Part shown: one piece after another, positions 44,475 to 52,601 of the stretch
How positions within the stretch are numbered: the first letter of the stretch is position 1
How the letters are laid out: each line of letters starts with the position of its first letter
NCBI GenBank assembly: GCA_030447385.1
Contig: JAUJOY010000001.1
Location: forward strand, 747,629 to 811,628
Source of the DNA: Mycobacteriales bacterium
Lineage (GTDB): Bacteria; Actinomycetota; Actinomycetes; Mycobacteriales; SCTD01
DNA: 64,000 bases
Direction: 5' to 3'
Translations under genes and position numbers: made by a program
Notes under the pieces: generated by a model
The model's input: the letters and a program-made list of their open reading frames with translations, nothing else
Database searches by the model: none
Told to the model about the DNA's origin: nothing

Positions 44475-45320
44475 TCATGGAGCCCTCCGCAGGGGGGAGC
44501 GGGGGGCGAGCCGGCCAGCCAGGCGGCCCGCCACGGCCACGGCGTGCACCGGAGCGAGCTGGCGGCGGCGCAGCGGTGGCCCGTCCGCGGCGACCGCGTC
44601 GACGACCATCCCGAGCGGCAGCACCAGCGCCCGGTCCCGCCACGGCGGCGGCCAGGCGTCCCGCGCGGCCAGCGCCGCCCAGCCGGCCCCCAGTCGCCGG
44701 TGCAGCCGCCAGGTCGAGGCCAGCGTCGTGCGGGGGGCGTGGGCAACGACGACGTCCGGCGCGTAGCCGATCGCGAGACCCGCTGCCGCCGCCCGGCGGC
44801 CCCACTCGAGGTCCCCGCTGGAGCGGAGCTCCGGGTCGAAGCGGCCGACCGCGTCGAGCACCTCGCGGTCCATCCACAGGTTGGCCGTCGCGGCGAAGCC
44901 CTGAGCCACCAGGCAGTCCTGCCGCAGGTAGACGGCCCGGTCGTAGCGCTCCCACACCGTCGGGTCGGGGGACCGGGTGGGCGTGACCGACCCACCGAAG
45001 AGCACAGCGGGAACGGCCATGCCGGTGCGCAGCCACGTCGGGGACGGCAGGCAGTCCGCGTCGGTGAACGCCAGCCGGTCGCCGGTGCACGCCTCGATCC
45101 CAGCGTTGCGGGCGGCGTAGGAGCCGCGGCGCGGCTCGACGACGACGACCGGCTGCACCCGGTGGGCGCGCGCGACCGCCACACTGTCGTCGGCGGAGCC
45201 GTTGTCGACCACGACGACCTCGACGTCCGGGTCGCCTTCCTGCGCGGCCAGGGCGTCCAGGCAGGCCGCGAGCCCCACCGCGTCGTCCCGCACCGGGACG
45301 ATGACCGAGACGGCGGGCAC
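44475..45320 (-). CDS. Glycosyltransferase family 2
   Basis: A 281-residue GT-A enzyme. VSVIVPVRDDAVGLAACL starts the fold, VVVDNGSADDS and FTDADCLPSPTWL give the nucleotide-sugar and DxD motifs, ANLWMDREVLDAVGRFD and SSGDLEWGRRAAAAG the acceptor side. The C-terminal 70 residues are Arg/Ala/Pro-rich with a weak hydrophobic segment. GTG 45320 has TAGCCT 6 nt upstream (leaderless). It is a single-gene unit divergent from the GT2-Wzz-Wzy operon. Confidence 0.9.
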   Translation of the reverse strand: MPAVSVIVPVRDDAVGLAACLDALAAQEGDPDVEVVVVDNGSADDSVAVARAHRVQPVVVVEPRRGSYAARNAGIEACTGDRLAFTDADCLPSPTWLRTGMAVPAVLFGGSVTPTRSPDPTVWERYDRAVYLRQDCLVAQGFAATANLWMDREVLDAVGRFDPELRSSGDLEWGRRAAAAGLAIGYAPDVVVAHAPRTTLASTWRLHRRLGAGWAALAARDAWPPPWRDRALVLPLGMVVDAVAADGPPLRRRQLAPVHAVAVAGRLAGRLAPRSPLRRAP

Positions 45321-45326
45321 GAGCGG

Positions 45327-45332
45327 AGGCTA
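45327..45332 (-). promoter_or_regulatory. -10 element, leaderless GT2 promoter
   Basis: TAGCCT on the minus strand, 6 nt before GTG 45320. The divergent gene starts only 5 bp beyond the hexamer. Confidence 0.6.
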
Positions 45333-45336
45333 GGCG

Positions 45337-46248
45337 GTGACGAGCGGGTCCGGCAGCGCCACCGCCGTGACGGTCGTCGTTCCGACCTACCGCCGCCCTG
45401 GCAGCCTCGCGCGGGCCCTCGCCGGCCTGGCGGCGCAGACGACGGCGTACGAGGTGGTCGTCGTCGACAACGACGCGGCACCGCACGAGCCGATCCGGCT
45501 GCCTGCCGGGATGTCCGGCCGGGTCGTGTGCGAGCCGACGCCGGGAGCAGCCGCCGCGCGCAACCGGGGCCTTTCCGAGACCCGGACCCCGCTGATGGCG
45601 ATGCTCGACGACGACGTCGTGCCCGATCGTGGTTGGCTCGCGTCGCTGGCCGGTCCGGTGCTCGCCGGCGAGGCCGACCTGACCGGCGGGCGGGTCGTCC
45701 TGGACCCTGACGTGCCCCGCCCCCGCTGGCTCGCGCCCGCCCTGGAGGGTTACCTCACCGCGCTCGACCTCGGACCGGTTCCCCGCCCCCTCGACCCCCG
45801 GGAGTTCCTGCTGACCGCCTCACTGCTCACCCGGACCGACCTGCTTCGGCGTACGGGCGGGTTCGCGCTCGACCTGGGGCCGCGGCCGGGTCGTCAGCTC
45901 GTCGCCGACGACGTCCAGGTGGTGCGCGACCTGCGGGCTGCCGGCGCGCGGGCCCACTGGGTGCCGGCCGCGGTCGTCGTGCACGAGCTGCCCGCGTCCC
46001 GGCTGCGCCCGTCGTGGCTGCTCCGGCGGGCCTGGCTGCAGGGCCGCAGTGACTGGCGCGTGGACCGTGCCGAGCTCGCGGCGAGGCGCCTCGGCGGAGC
46101 CCGGGTGGCCCTGCACTGGCTGGCCCGCGAGCTGCGGCTGCGCGGCCAGGAGGGACCGGATGCGCGGACCGCCTTCCACGCCGCGTGCGACCTGGCCCGC
46201 ACGGCTGGTGCGCTGGCCGAGGCGGCCTCCTGGCGGCGGGCCGCATGA
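45337..46248 (+). CDS. Glycosyltransferase family 2
   Basis: A 303-residue GT-A enzyme. VTVVVPTYRRPGSLARAL, VVVDNDAAP and MLDDDVVPDRGWLA (DxD) are clear. FLLTASLLTRTDLLRRTGGF and VADDVQVVRDLRAAG correspond to the acceptor motif. There is no membrane helix; the C-terminal 70 residues are basic and helical (RRAWLQGRSDWRVDR). GTG 45337 lies only 16 bp from the divergent GT2 start, so promoters must overlap. Its stop overlaps the Wzz-like gene (ATGA), making it the first gene of a GT2-Wzz-Wzy operon. Confidence 0.9.
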   Translation: MTSGSGSATAVTVVVPTYRRPGSLARALAGLAAQTTAYEVVVVDNDAAPHEPIRLPAGMSGRVVCEPTPGAAAARNRGLSETRTPLMAMLDDDVVPDRGWLASLAGPVLAGEADLTGGRVVLDPDVPRPRWLAPALEGYLTALDLGPVPRPLDPREFLLTASLLTRTDLLRRTGGFALDLGPRPGRQLVADDVQVVRDLRAAGARAHWVPAAVVVHELPASRLRPSWLLRRAWLQGRSDWRVDRAELAARRLGGARVALHWLARELRLRGQEGPDARTAFHAACDLARTAGALAEAASWRRAA

Positions 46249-46835
46249 GGCGCTTCCGGCCCGTCGTCCTCCTGCTCGCCGCGCTGGCCTTCGTCCTCGG
46301 CGCAGCGGTCGCGGGCGCCGTGACCGCGAGCGCCGCACCCACCTGGCAGAGCACCGCGGTGCTCGACGTCGACCAGCCCCTGGTGGTCGCGGCCGCCGAC
46401 GACTCCGCCGTGCTCGACAAGCTCAGCCGCCTGCGCTTCAAGTACGCCGGGCTCGTCGGCACCGAGCGCCTCGCCCTGCCCGTCGCCGAGGAGCTCGGTG
46501 AGGACGTCGAGGACGTACGCGACCGGCTCGGCTCGTCGGCGGAGCCGGCCGACCTGCTGCTGCGCGTGACCGGGACCGCGGAGGACCCGGACACCGCCCG
46601 TCGCACCGCGGATGCCGCGGCGAGGGTGCTTGCCGACTTCGTGGAGAAGGAGCAGGTCGACGACCAGGTGCCCGCCCCGCAGCGGGTGGTCCTCGCGATT
46701 GTCGACGTGGCCGCGCCCGCCGAGCGGGTCGGCCCCGCCCGGGGGCAGATCCTCGTCAGCGCCGTGCTCGCTGGAGCCCTGCTCGCGGGCGCGGTCCTGC
46801 TCGTTGCGGCACTGAGCGGGCTGCGGGACCGGTAG
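46245..46835 (+). CDS. Wzz/Wzc-like polysaccharide co-polymerase membrane protein
   Basis: A 196-residue protein with one helix near each end (about 5-27 and 170-190) and an extracytoplasmic middle domain of about 140 residues. APTWQSTAVLDVDQPLVV and APAERVGPARGQILVSAVLAG match the topology of chain-length regulators (Wzz family): a strand-rich start, helical middle, and Pro-rich segment before the second helix. There is no kinase domain. It overlaps the GT2 gene upstream and shares 1 nt with the Wzy-like gene downstream, so a role in setting chain length of the Wzy product is likely. Family assignment is by topology and context. Confidence 0.75.
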   Translation: MRRFRPVVLLLAALAFVLGAAVAGAVTASAAPTWQSTAVLDVDQPLVVAAADDSAVLDKLSRLRFKYAGLVGTERLALPVAEELGEDVEDVRDRLGSSAEPADLLLRVTGTAEDPDTARRTADAAARVLADFVEKEQVDDQVPAPQRVVLAIVDVAAPAERVGPARGQILVSAVLAGALLAGAVLLVAALSGLRDR

Positions 46836-48742
46836 TGCTGCTGCAGCTCGGCCTGCTGCTGGTCGTCGTCGCGATCCTGCTCGCCGGCGTGAGCCGGCCC
46901 TGGACCGCCGGGTTCGCGCCGCTGGCCGCGTCGATCGTCCTGCTGCCGGCCGACCTGGTCCTGCCCAACGGCGTCACGCCGCTGCCGACCCTGACCCGGG
47001 TCGTGGTGCTCGCCGTCGCGGCCGGGCTCCTCCTGCGCCACCGTCGGGTCTTCGGCCTCACCCCCGTGCACCTCGCCGGCGCGGCATTCGCCCTCACGAC
47101 GCTGATCACCGGCGTGGTCCTCGCGCCTCCCGGCGTGCGCGCCAGGGACGCCGCTCTGGACTGGGTCTCCCTCGTCGAGCCGCTGGCGGTCTTCGTCGTC
47201 GCCCTCGCGGCGCTGCGGGCGGCCGACGACGGCGACGTGGCGCTGCGGGTGCTGCGCCGGGTCACCGTGGCAGCGGTGGTGATCGCCCTCCTGGAGCGGG
47301 CGAGCGGGGTCTCCTGGGGGCAGCTCCTCGGGAGCGACATCGGCCGGCTCGAGATCCGGGCCGGTGAGCCCCGCGTCCGGGTCGGCTCGGAGTTCGCCCT
47401 CGCCTTCGCCTGGACGCTGGGCGCCCTCCTGCCGGCGGCCCTGGCCGCGACGCCCCGCCGGCGCCTGACGCAGGTGGCGGTGTTCACCGGCTGCCTGCTC
47501 GCGGCGGTGTGGTCCTACAGCCGTACCGCCCCGATCGCGTTCGCCGCCGGGCTCGGCCTGCTGGTCCTCGGCAACCGGGACCGGCGCGTCGCCGTCGGTG
47601 CCGCCACCGCGGCCGCCGGCCTCGGGGCGGTCTTCCTCAGCGCGCCGGCGGTCTCGGTGCGCTTCGCTCGCGACATCGACGTCGGCGCGATCGCGGTACG
47701 CACCGAGCGGCTGCCCGTCGTCCTCGAGGCAGCGGCCGAGCGGCCGCTGCAGGGCATCGGGCTGTCGGGCACGAACGGGCTCGGCATCCCGACGACGGAC
47801 AACTCCTTCGTGCTCGCCTACGTCGAGACCGGCGTGCTCGGTGCGGTGCTGCTGCTGCTGGCCGTCGGGTGCGGGCTCGTCTGCGCCGGGCGCGGCCTGC
47901 TCGCGCCGGCGGGGCCGCACCGGGCCAGCAGCGCCGCGGCGGTCGCGGGAGCCGCGGTGCTCGTGCTCGGCGGCGTGGTCTTCGACGCGCTGCAGGTACG
48001 CGGCACCGCCGACCTGCTCTGGCTGCTGCTCGCGGTCGGGGTGGCCGCCTCCGAGCGCTCTGCCGGCCGGCAGGCGCTCCTGCGGCCATGGCGGGACGTG
48101 CCCGCCGTACGCGGCGCGCTGGTAGCCGCAGCCCTCGTCACCGGGCTGGTCGTGGCGTACGCCTGGCCCGCCCACACGGCGATCACCGTGCGCTTCGAGA
48201 CGCTCCCTTCCAGCCGGCTCGCCTCGGAGACCGACGACCCGGTGGACGAGGGCCGCCGGCTGGTCGCGACGACCTGTGCGGTCGCCGAGCAGTACTCCGG
48301 GCGGGACGACGGGGTGCGCCTGGACTGCCGTGACCTCAACGGAGCGGCCGGCCAGGGCGAGCTGCGGGTGCAGGCGGGCGGGCTGGAGCCGGCGGCCGGC
48401 GCCCTGGTCGAGATCGAGCAGATCGTGAGCGACCAGACGCGGGTGACCGACCTGCGGTTCCGGCTGGCGTCCGCGCCGGCGAGGGGGACACCCAGCCTGA
48501 TCCGCACCGCGCCGGTGTGGCTGCCGCTGTCGGTCCTGCTGCTCGTCCTGCTGGTCCCCTCAGGGCCCCTGCGCCGCCTCGAGCACCGCCTTGCGGGCAC
48601 GGGCGGCGGGCCGCGGGGCGTGGACGGCGAGGACGTCCGCCCGGGCCCGGGCGGCGAGGCCGGCCCGACGGGCCGGTTCCAGCAGGACGTCGACGAGCGC
48701 GCCGGCGAAGGCCTCCGGGGCCGCGACCACGAGCGCGTCTGA
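46835..48742 (+). CDS. Wzy/WaaL-like O-antigen polymerase or ligase
   Basis: A 635-residue multi-span membrane protein with about 11 hydrophobic helices between residues 1 and 440. A large periplasmic-type loop (GIGLSGTNGLGIPTTDNSFVLAYVETG, two segments) has the G-x-x-N-x-x-L pattern of the O-antigen ligase/polymerase (Wzy_C) family. After a later helix (RGALVAAALVTGLVVAYAW) a 120-residue outside domain and a final helix (VWLPLSVLLLVLLVP) follow. The last 60 residues are read opposite a convergent GT4 gene over 183 bp and are low in hydrophobicity, so the functional end may be near 48560. It starts with GTG inside TAGTG after the Wzz-like gene. Confidence 0.85.
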   Translation: MLLQLGLLLVVVAILLAGVSRPWTAGFAPLAASIVLLPADLVLPNGVTPLPTLTRVVVLAVAAGLLLRHRRVFGLTPVHLAGAAFALTTLITGVVLAPPGVRARDAALDWVSLVEPLAVFVVALAALRAADDGDVALRVLRRVTVAAVVIALLERASGVSWGQLLGSDIGRLEIRAGEPRVRVGSEFALAFAWTLGALLPAALAATPRRRLTQVAVFTGCLLAAVWSYSRTAPIAFAAGLGLLVLGNRDRRVAVGAATAAAGLGAVFLSAPAVSVRFARDIDVGAIAVRTERLPVVLEAAAERPLQGIGLSGTNGLGIPTTDNSFVLAYVETGVLGAVLLLLAVGCGLVCAGRGLLAPAGPHRASSAAAVAGAAVLVLGGVVFDALQVRGTADLLWLLLAVGVAASERSAGRQALLRPWRDVPAVRGALVAAALVTGLVVAYAWPAHTAITVRFETLPSSRLASETDDPVDEGRRLVATTCAVAEQYSGRDDGVRLDCRDLNGAAGQGELRVQAGGLEPAAGALVEIEQIVSDQTRVTDLRFRLASAPARGTPSLIRTAPVWLPLSVLLLVLLVPSGPLRRLEHRLAGTGGGPRGVDGEDVRPGPGGEAGPTGRFQQDVDERAGEGLRGRDHERV

Positions 48743-49609
48743 GCTCACCCCCTCGGCGCCTGCGGCCGTCGTCACCACGCACAGGCCCAGTGCTGCAGCC
48801 TCCAGCACCTTGATCTTGGGCCCGCTCGTGTCCGGGCACGGGAAGGCAAGGACGGCGGCCCGGCTGAGCACGTCGTCCGACCGCGAGACCGGGCCGAGGA
48901 CCTCGACACCGCTGTCGAGGTGGGAGGCCACCCCCGGATCACCCCGGCCGGCCAGCAGGAGGCTCGCCCCCGCCACCGCCGCCCGCACGCGCGGCCAGTC
49001 GCGGAGCAGGCGGAGCAGCGCCACCCGGTTCGGCGGCCAGCGCCAGTCGGCCACCAGCGCCGCCACGGGTGCGTCCACGAGGGGGACCGGTTCGGGCGGC
49101 ACCGGGAACGCCACCGGCACCGCCGTTCCCCCGGACCAGGCGGCTGTCCGGGCGGAGTAGGTGAGCACCCGTCCCAGGAACCGCGTGCGCAGCGCCCGCT
49201 CCGCCCGCAGGTCCTGCAGGTCGCGGGGCCGCGGACGGCCCGCCTCGGGCCGCAGCGCGGCGAGGTCCAGCGCGGTGACGTAGTGGAGGGTGGCCCACCC
49301 GCCCGCCGGCAGGGCAGGCGCCGACAGCGGGTCGTCGGCCACCGCCACCCCCTCGGGCTGCCAGCCCAGGCGGCGCACGTCGGTGCGGGGCCGCAGCACC
49401 GCCCGGCCCCGCGTCCGCCAGCCCGCCTCGGGCGGCAGCGGGAACCAGGTGCACCACGCCGGCAGGTCCGCCGGCTCCTCCGGCGCCCAGGAGGTGACGG
49501 CCACCTCGACGCCCTCGGCCCGCAGGCCCTCGCAGGTCGCGAGCAGCACCCGCCCGGCCGCGCTGCCCTGCTCTGATGGCAGGTGCCGGCTCAGGACGTC
49601 GACGCGCAC
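48560..49609 (-). CDS. Glycosyltransferase family 4
   Basis: A 349-residue GT-B enzyme. VDVLSRHLPSEQGSAAGRVLL and TLHYVTALDLAAL lie in the acceptor half. VLGPVSRSDDVLSRAAVLAFPC, TSGPKIKVLEAAALGLCVVTTAAGAEG (two segments) is the conserved donor-site region of a GT4 subgroup that lacks the first Glu of E-x7-E but keeps LEAA. It is co-transcribed with the GT4 upstream, whose stop lies 19 bp inside it. The 3' 183 bp overlap the convergent Wzy-like gene. Confidence 0.88.
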   Translation of the reverse strand: MRVDVLSRHLPSEQGSAAGRVLLATCEGLRAEGVEVAVTSWAPEEPADLPAWCTWFPLPPEAGWRTRGRAVLRPRTDVRRLGWQPEGVAVADDPLSAPALPAGGWATLHYVTALDLAALRPEAGRPRPRDLQDLRAERALRTRFLGRVLTYSARTAAWSGGTAVPVAFPVPPEPVPLVDAPVAALVADWRWPPNRVALLRLLRDWPRVRAAVAGASLLLAGRGDPGVASHLDSGVEVLGPVSRSDDVLSRAAVLAFPCPDTSGPKIKVLEAAALGLCVVTTAAGAEGVSSDALVVAAPEAFAGALVDVLLEPARRAGLAARARADVLAVHAPRPAARARKAVLEAAQGP

Positions 49610-50736
49610 GACTGCCACACCTGCTCGAGGAGCGCCGCGCTGCGGCCCCAGCTGTGCTCTGCGGCCACCCGGTCCCGGTTGGCCCGGCCCAGCCGGTGCC
49701 GGCGCTCCGGGTCGTCGAGCAGCTGCACGACGAGATCGGCCAGCTCCTGCGCCCCCCTCCCGACGAGGACCCCCTCGCCGCTCCCGATGCCCTGCGCGGC
49801 AAGCGGACTCCCGACCACCGGGAGCCCGGCCGCCATCGCCTCGAGCACCTTGTTCTTGACCCCCAGGCCGGACGACATCGGGGCGACGAAGACGGCTGCG
49901 CGCCGCAGGGCAGGCGTGACGTCCGGCACCGAGCCGGTCACCTCCGCGTCGAGCGCGCACACCTTGGCGGTCGGGTTGCGCCCGATCAGGAGCACGGACG
50001 CGGCAGGGACGCGGGCGCGCACGAGCGGGAGCACGTGGCGGACGAGGAGCTGAGCCGCCTGCACGTTGCTGGTCGCGTCGTAGGCACCGAGGAAGGCGAG
50101 CACTGGCGCGTCGGCGGGGGCTCCAGCGGCCGGCAGGTCGACGCCGTTCGGCACGACCCGGACCACCGCCCCCGGCACCTGCGCCCGCAGCAGGTCCGCG
50201 TCCTCGGCCGTGCGCACCACCACCGCCGCGAGCTGCGGGTAGTGCCGGGCCTCGTGCACCCGCACCCGCCGGGCCTGTCCGGTGTCCAGCAGCCGGGCGG
50301 CGCGGGAGCGGGCGCGGTTGGCGAGGTTGGCCGCCCACGGGTCGACCGCGTCGTGCACGGCCGGCACCCCCGAGAGGTGGCGGTGCAGCCCGGCCGTCCC
50401 CCACCCGAACAGGTGCACCACGTCCGGTCGCGCATGAGCGATCTCCGAGCGCAGGGCGGCGACCAGGTCGGGCCGGGCCACGTAGCCCACGTGCGCCGGC
50501 TCGGGACCGCTGCGCAGCCGGCGCCCCACGACGTCGACCGGCGCGGGAACCGACCGGCCGTACCAGCGCGCGGGCACCGGTAGCGTCGGCGGCCGGCCCC
50601 GGCGGGTGGGCGCACCGGCGCTGAGCAGCACCAGCTCGTGCCGGTCGGCGAGCTCCCGGAGGTGCGCGTGCAGGACGAGGCAGGCGCCGTCCCCGGCCCG
50701 CCACGGCTCCCAGGCCGAGACCACGACGACGCGCAC
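49591..50736 (-). CDS. Glycosyltransferase family 4
   Basis: A 381-residue GT-B enzyme. VVVVSAWEPWRAGDGACLVLHAHL begins the fold, DVVHLFGWGTAGLHRHL is the acceptor region, and GLGVKNKVLEAMAAGLPVV (with SPLAAQG) the donor region. It shares the K-x-K-V-L-E-A signature with the next gene, indicating a duplicated pair. GTG 50736 has TACGGT 7 nt upstream, a leaderless start. Divergent from the GT2-GT4 operon at 50761. Substrate unknown. Confidence 0.9.
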   Translation of the reverse strand: MRVVVVSAWEPWRAGDGACLVLHAHLRELADRHELVLLSAGAPTRRGRPPTLPVPARWYGRSVPAPVDVVGRRLRSGPEPAHVGYVARPDLVAALRSEIAHARPDVVHLFGWGTAGLHRHLSGVPAVHDAVDPWAANLANRARSRAARLLDTGQARRVRVHEARHYPQLAAVVVRTAEDADLLRAQVPGAVVRVVPNGVDLPAAGAPADAPVLAFLGAYDATSNVQAAQLLVRHVLPLVRARVPAASVLLIGRNPTAKVCALDAEVTGSVPDVTPALRRAAVFVAPMSSGLGVKNKVLEAMAAGLPVVGSPLAAQGIGSGEGVLVGRGAQELADLVVQLLDDPERRHRLGRANRDRVAAEHSWGRSAALLEQVWQSCASTS

Positions 50737-50743
50737 GCGGGCG

Positions 50744-50749
50744 ACCGTA
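50744..50749 (-). promoter_or_regulatory. -10 element, leaderless GT4 promoter
   Basis: TACGGT on the minus strand, 7 nt before GTG 50736. Confidence 0.65.
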
Positions 50750-50760
50750 GCCGCCCGCCC

Positions 50761-51591
50761 GTGTCCCTCTGCGTCGTCGTCGCCACGCGCAACCGTCCGG
50801 AGATGCTTGCCGGTCTGCTCGACGCCCTTCCGGCTGCCCTGCGTCCCCAGGACGCGGTCCTGGTGGTCGACTCGGCCAGCACCGACGAGGCGACGATGCG
50901 GCTGTGCGCCTCCCGCGGGGTACGCGCGCTGCGCCTCGACCGGCCGGGGACGTCGCGAGCCCGCAACGCCGGCTGGCGCGCCACGGGGGCTCCGCTCGTG
51001 GCGTTCACCGACGACGACTGCACGCCGCAGGCCGGGTGGGCGCAGGCCCTTGCCGACGCGCTGCAAGAGTGCGACGTCGTGACCGGCCGGGTCGTGCCCG
51101 ACCGCGTCGTGGCCGCACCGGTCAGCCTGCTCGACGACCCGGTCGGCCGCGAGCTGTCGGCCCGGACCCCGATCGGCCACGGTGCCAACTGCGCGTTCCG
51201 GCGCGAGATCCTCGACGGGACGGGCGGCTTCGACGAGCGGCTCGGACCGGGCACCGCGGCCCGTGCGGGGGAGGACGCCGACCTGCTGCTGCGAGCCCTG
51301 CGGGCGGGAGCGCGCGGCCGGTACGAACCGGCGGCGGTCGTGGTGCACCGGCAGTGGCGCAGCCGCGGCCAGGCGCTGCGGCAGTCCTACTCCTACGGAG
51401 TCGGGCAGGGCGCGGCGCTGGTGCGCACCGGAGCCGGTACTCGGGAGGCGCTGCAGCAGGCGGCGTGGGAGGACGGGCTTCGGGCCGGGCTGTCGGACCT
51501 GCGGTCCGGCTACGTGACCGGGGCGATGGCCGGCCTGCTGCGCGGGACCGGAGCAGCGGTGGGCGCGACGTCGTCGCGGAACCGGTCATGA
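50761..51591 (+). CDS. Glycosyltransferase family 2
   Basis: A 276-residue GT-A enzyme. SLCVVVATRNRPEMLAGLL, VVDSAST, FTDDDCTPQAGWAQAL (DxD), NCAFRREILDGTGGFDERLG and GEDADLLLRALRAGA are in order. It closely resembles the GT2 at 53716-54552 (RPQDxxLVVDSAS, RARNAGWR, GGFDERLGPGT, YGxGxGA), a likely duplication. GTG 50761 is placed at the start of the fold, 24 bp from the divergent GT4 start. No Shine-Dalgarno. Its stop overlaps the next GT4 (ATGA). Confidence 0.9.
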   Translation: MSLCVVVATRNRPEMLAGLLDALPAALRPQDAVLVVDSASTDEATMRLCASRGVRALRLDRPGTSRARNAGWRATGAPLVAFTDDDCTPQAGWAQALADALQECDVVTGRVVPDRVVAAPVSLLDDPVGRELSARTPIGHGANCAFRREILDGTGGFDERLGPGTAARAGEDADLLLRALRAGARGRYEPAAVVVHRQWRSRGQALRQSYSYGVGQGAALVRTGAGTREALQQAAWEDGLRAGLSDLRSGYVTGAMAGLLRGTGAAVGATSSRNRS

Positions 51592-52601
51592 GCACGGGCG
51601 GAGCCGTGGTGGTCAACGGCCGCTTCCTGGCCCAGCAACCCGGTGGGCTGCAGCGGACGGCGCGCTCGCTGCTGCACGCCCTGCGCGGCTGCCTCGACCT
51701 CGAGGTGGTCGCTCCGTCGCCGGACCCGCTCGCTGACGTGGTGCTCCCCGTGCCGCAGGGCCGAGCCGGAGGCCAGCTGTGGGAGCAGCTCCTCCTGCCG
51801 CGGCACGCCCGCGGCCGGCGGGTCCTGTCGCTGGCCAACACGGCCCCCCTTCGGGGTCGCAACGCCGTCCTCGTGCACGACCTCGCCCCCCTCGTGGGGC
51901 CGGACTGGTTCACGCCGTCGATGCGCGCGTACGGCCGGCTGGTCCTCGCCGCAGCCCGCCGGGCCGACCTCCCGCTGACCGTGTCCCACGCCGTCGCCGG
52001 TGAGCTGCAGCACCGGGGGGTGTCCGTCGCCGGCGTCGTGCACCCGGCGGTCGACCCCTGCTTCCGCCCCGCGGCCCCGGGTGCGGTGGGCGAGGTCCGG
52101 CGGCGCTGCGGGCTGCACCGGGCGTACGCCGTGCTGCTCGGGTGGGCCGATCCGCGCAAGGACGCGCTGCTGGCCGTGCACGCCCACCTCCGGGCCTACG
52201 CGCAGGTCCCGCACGACCTGGTCCTGCTCGGCGGGACCCGCGGGGTCTTCGCACCCGTCCTGCTGCCGGAGGTCCCCTCGGTGCACCGCCTGGGGCACGT
52301 GAGCGACGCCGACGTGTGCGCCCTGCTGACCGGCGCGGCGGTGCTGCTCTTCCCGAGCCGGTACGAGGGGTTCGGGCTGCCACCGCTGGAGGCGCGCGCG
52401 GTGGGCACCCCCGCGCTGGTCGCCGACCTGCCGGTGCTGCGGGAGAGCAGCCGCGGCCAGGCGGCCTACCTGCCCGTCGGGGACGAGAGCGCCTGGGGGG
52501 CAGCACTCGTGGACGTGCTGCGCGCACCCAGGCCAGCGCCGGCGGCCGCCGACCGGACCTGGCAGCAGGCGGCTCAGGAAGTGGCCGCCCTGCTGCGCTG
52601 A
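51588..52601 (+). CDS. Glycosyltransferase family 4 (mannosyltransferase-like)
   Basis: A 337-residue GT-B enzyme. VVVNGRFLAQQPGGLQRTARSL and VLVHDLAPLVGPDWF lie in the acceptor half; LLGWADPRKDALLAVHAHLR, LGHVSDADVCALLTGA and LFPSRYEGFGLPPLEARAVG with E-x7-E in the donor half. The pattern HDLAPL and YEGFGLPPLEA is that of GT4 mannosyltransferase-like proteins. ATG 51588 overlaps the GT2 stop. The 3' end overlaps the convergent GT4 by 28 bp. Confidence 0.9.
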   Translation: MSTGGAVVVNGRFLAQQPGGLQRTARSLLHALRGCLDLEVVAPSPDPLADVVLPVPQGRAGGQLWEQLLLPRHARGRRVLSLANTAPLRGRNAVLVHDLAPLVGPDWFTPSMRAYGRLVLAAARRADLPLTVSHAVAGELQHRGVSVAGVVHPAVDPCFRPAAPGAVGEVRRRCGLHRAYAVLLGWADPRKDALLAVHAHLRAYAQVPHDLVLLGGTRGVFAPVLLPEVPSVHRLGHVSDADVCALLTGAAVLLFPSRYEGFGLPPLEARAVGTPALVADLPVLRESSRGQAAYLPVGDESAWGAALVDVLRAPRPAPAAADRTWQQAAQEVAALLR

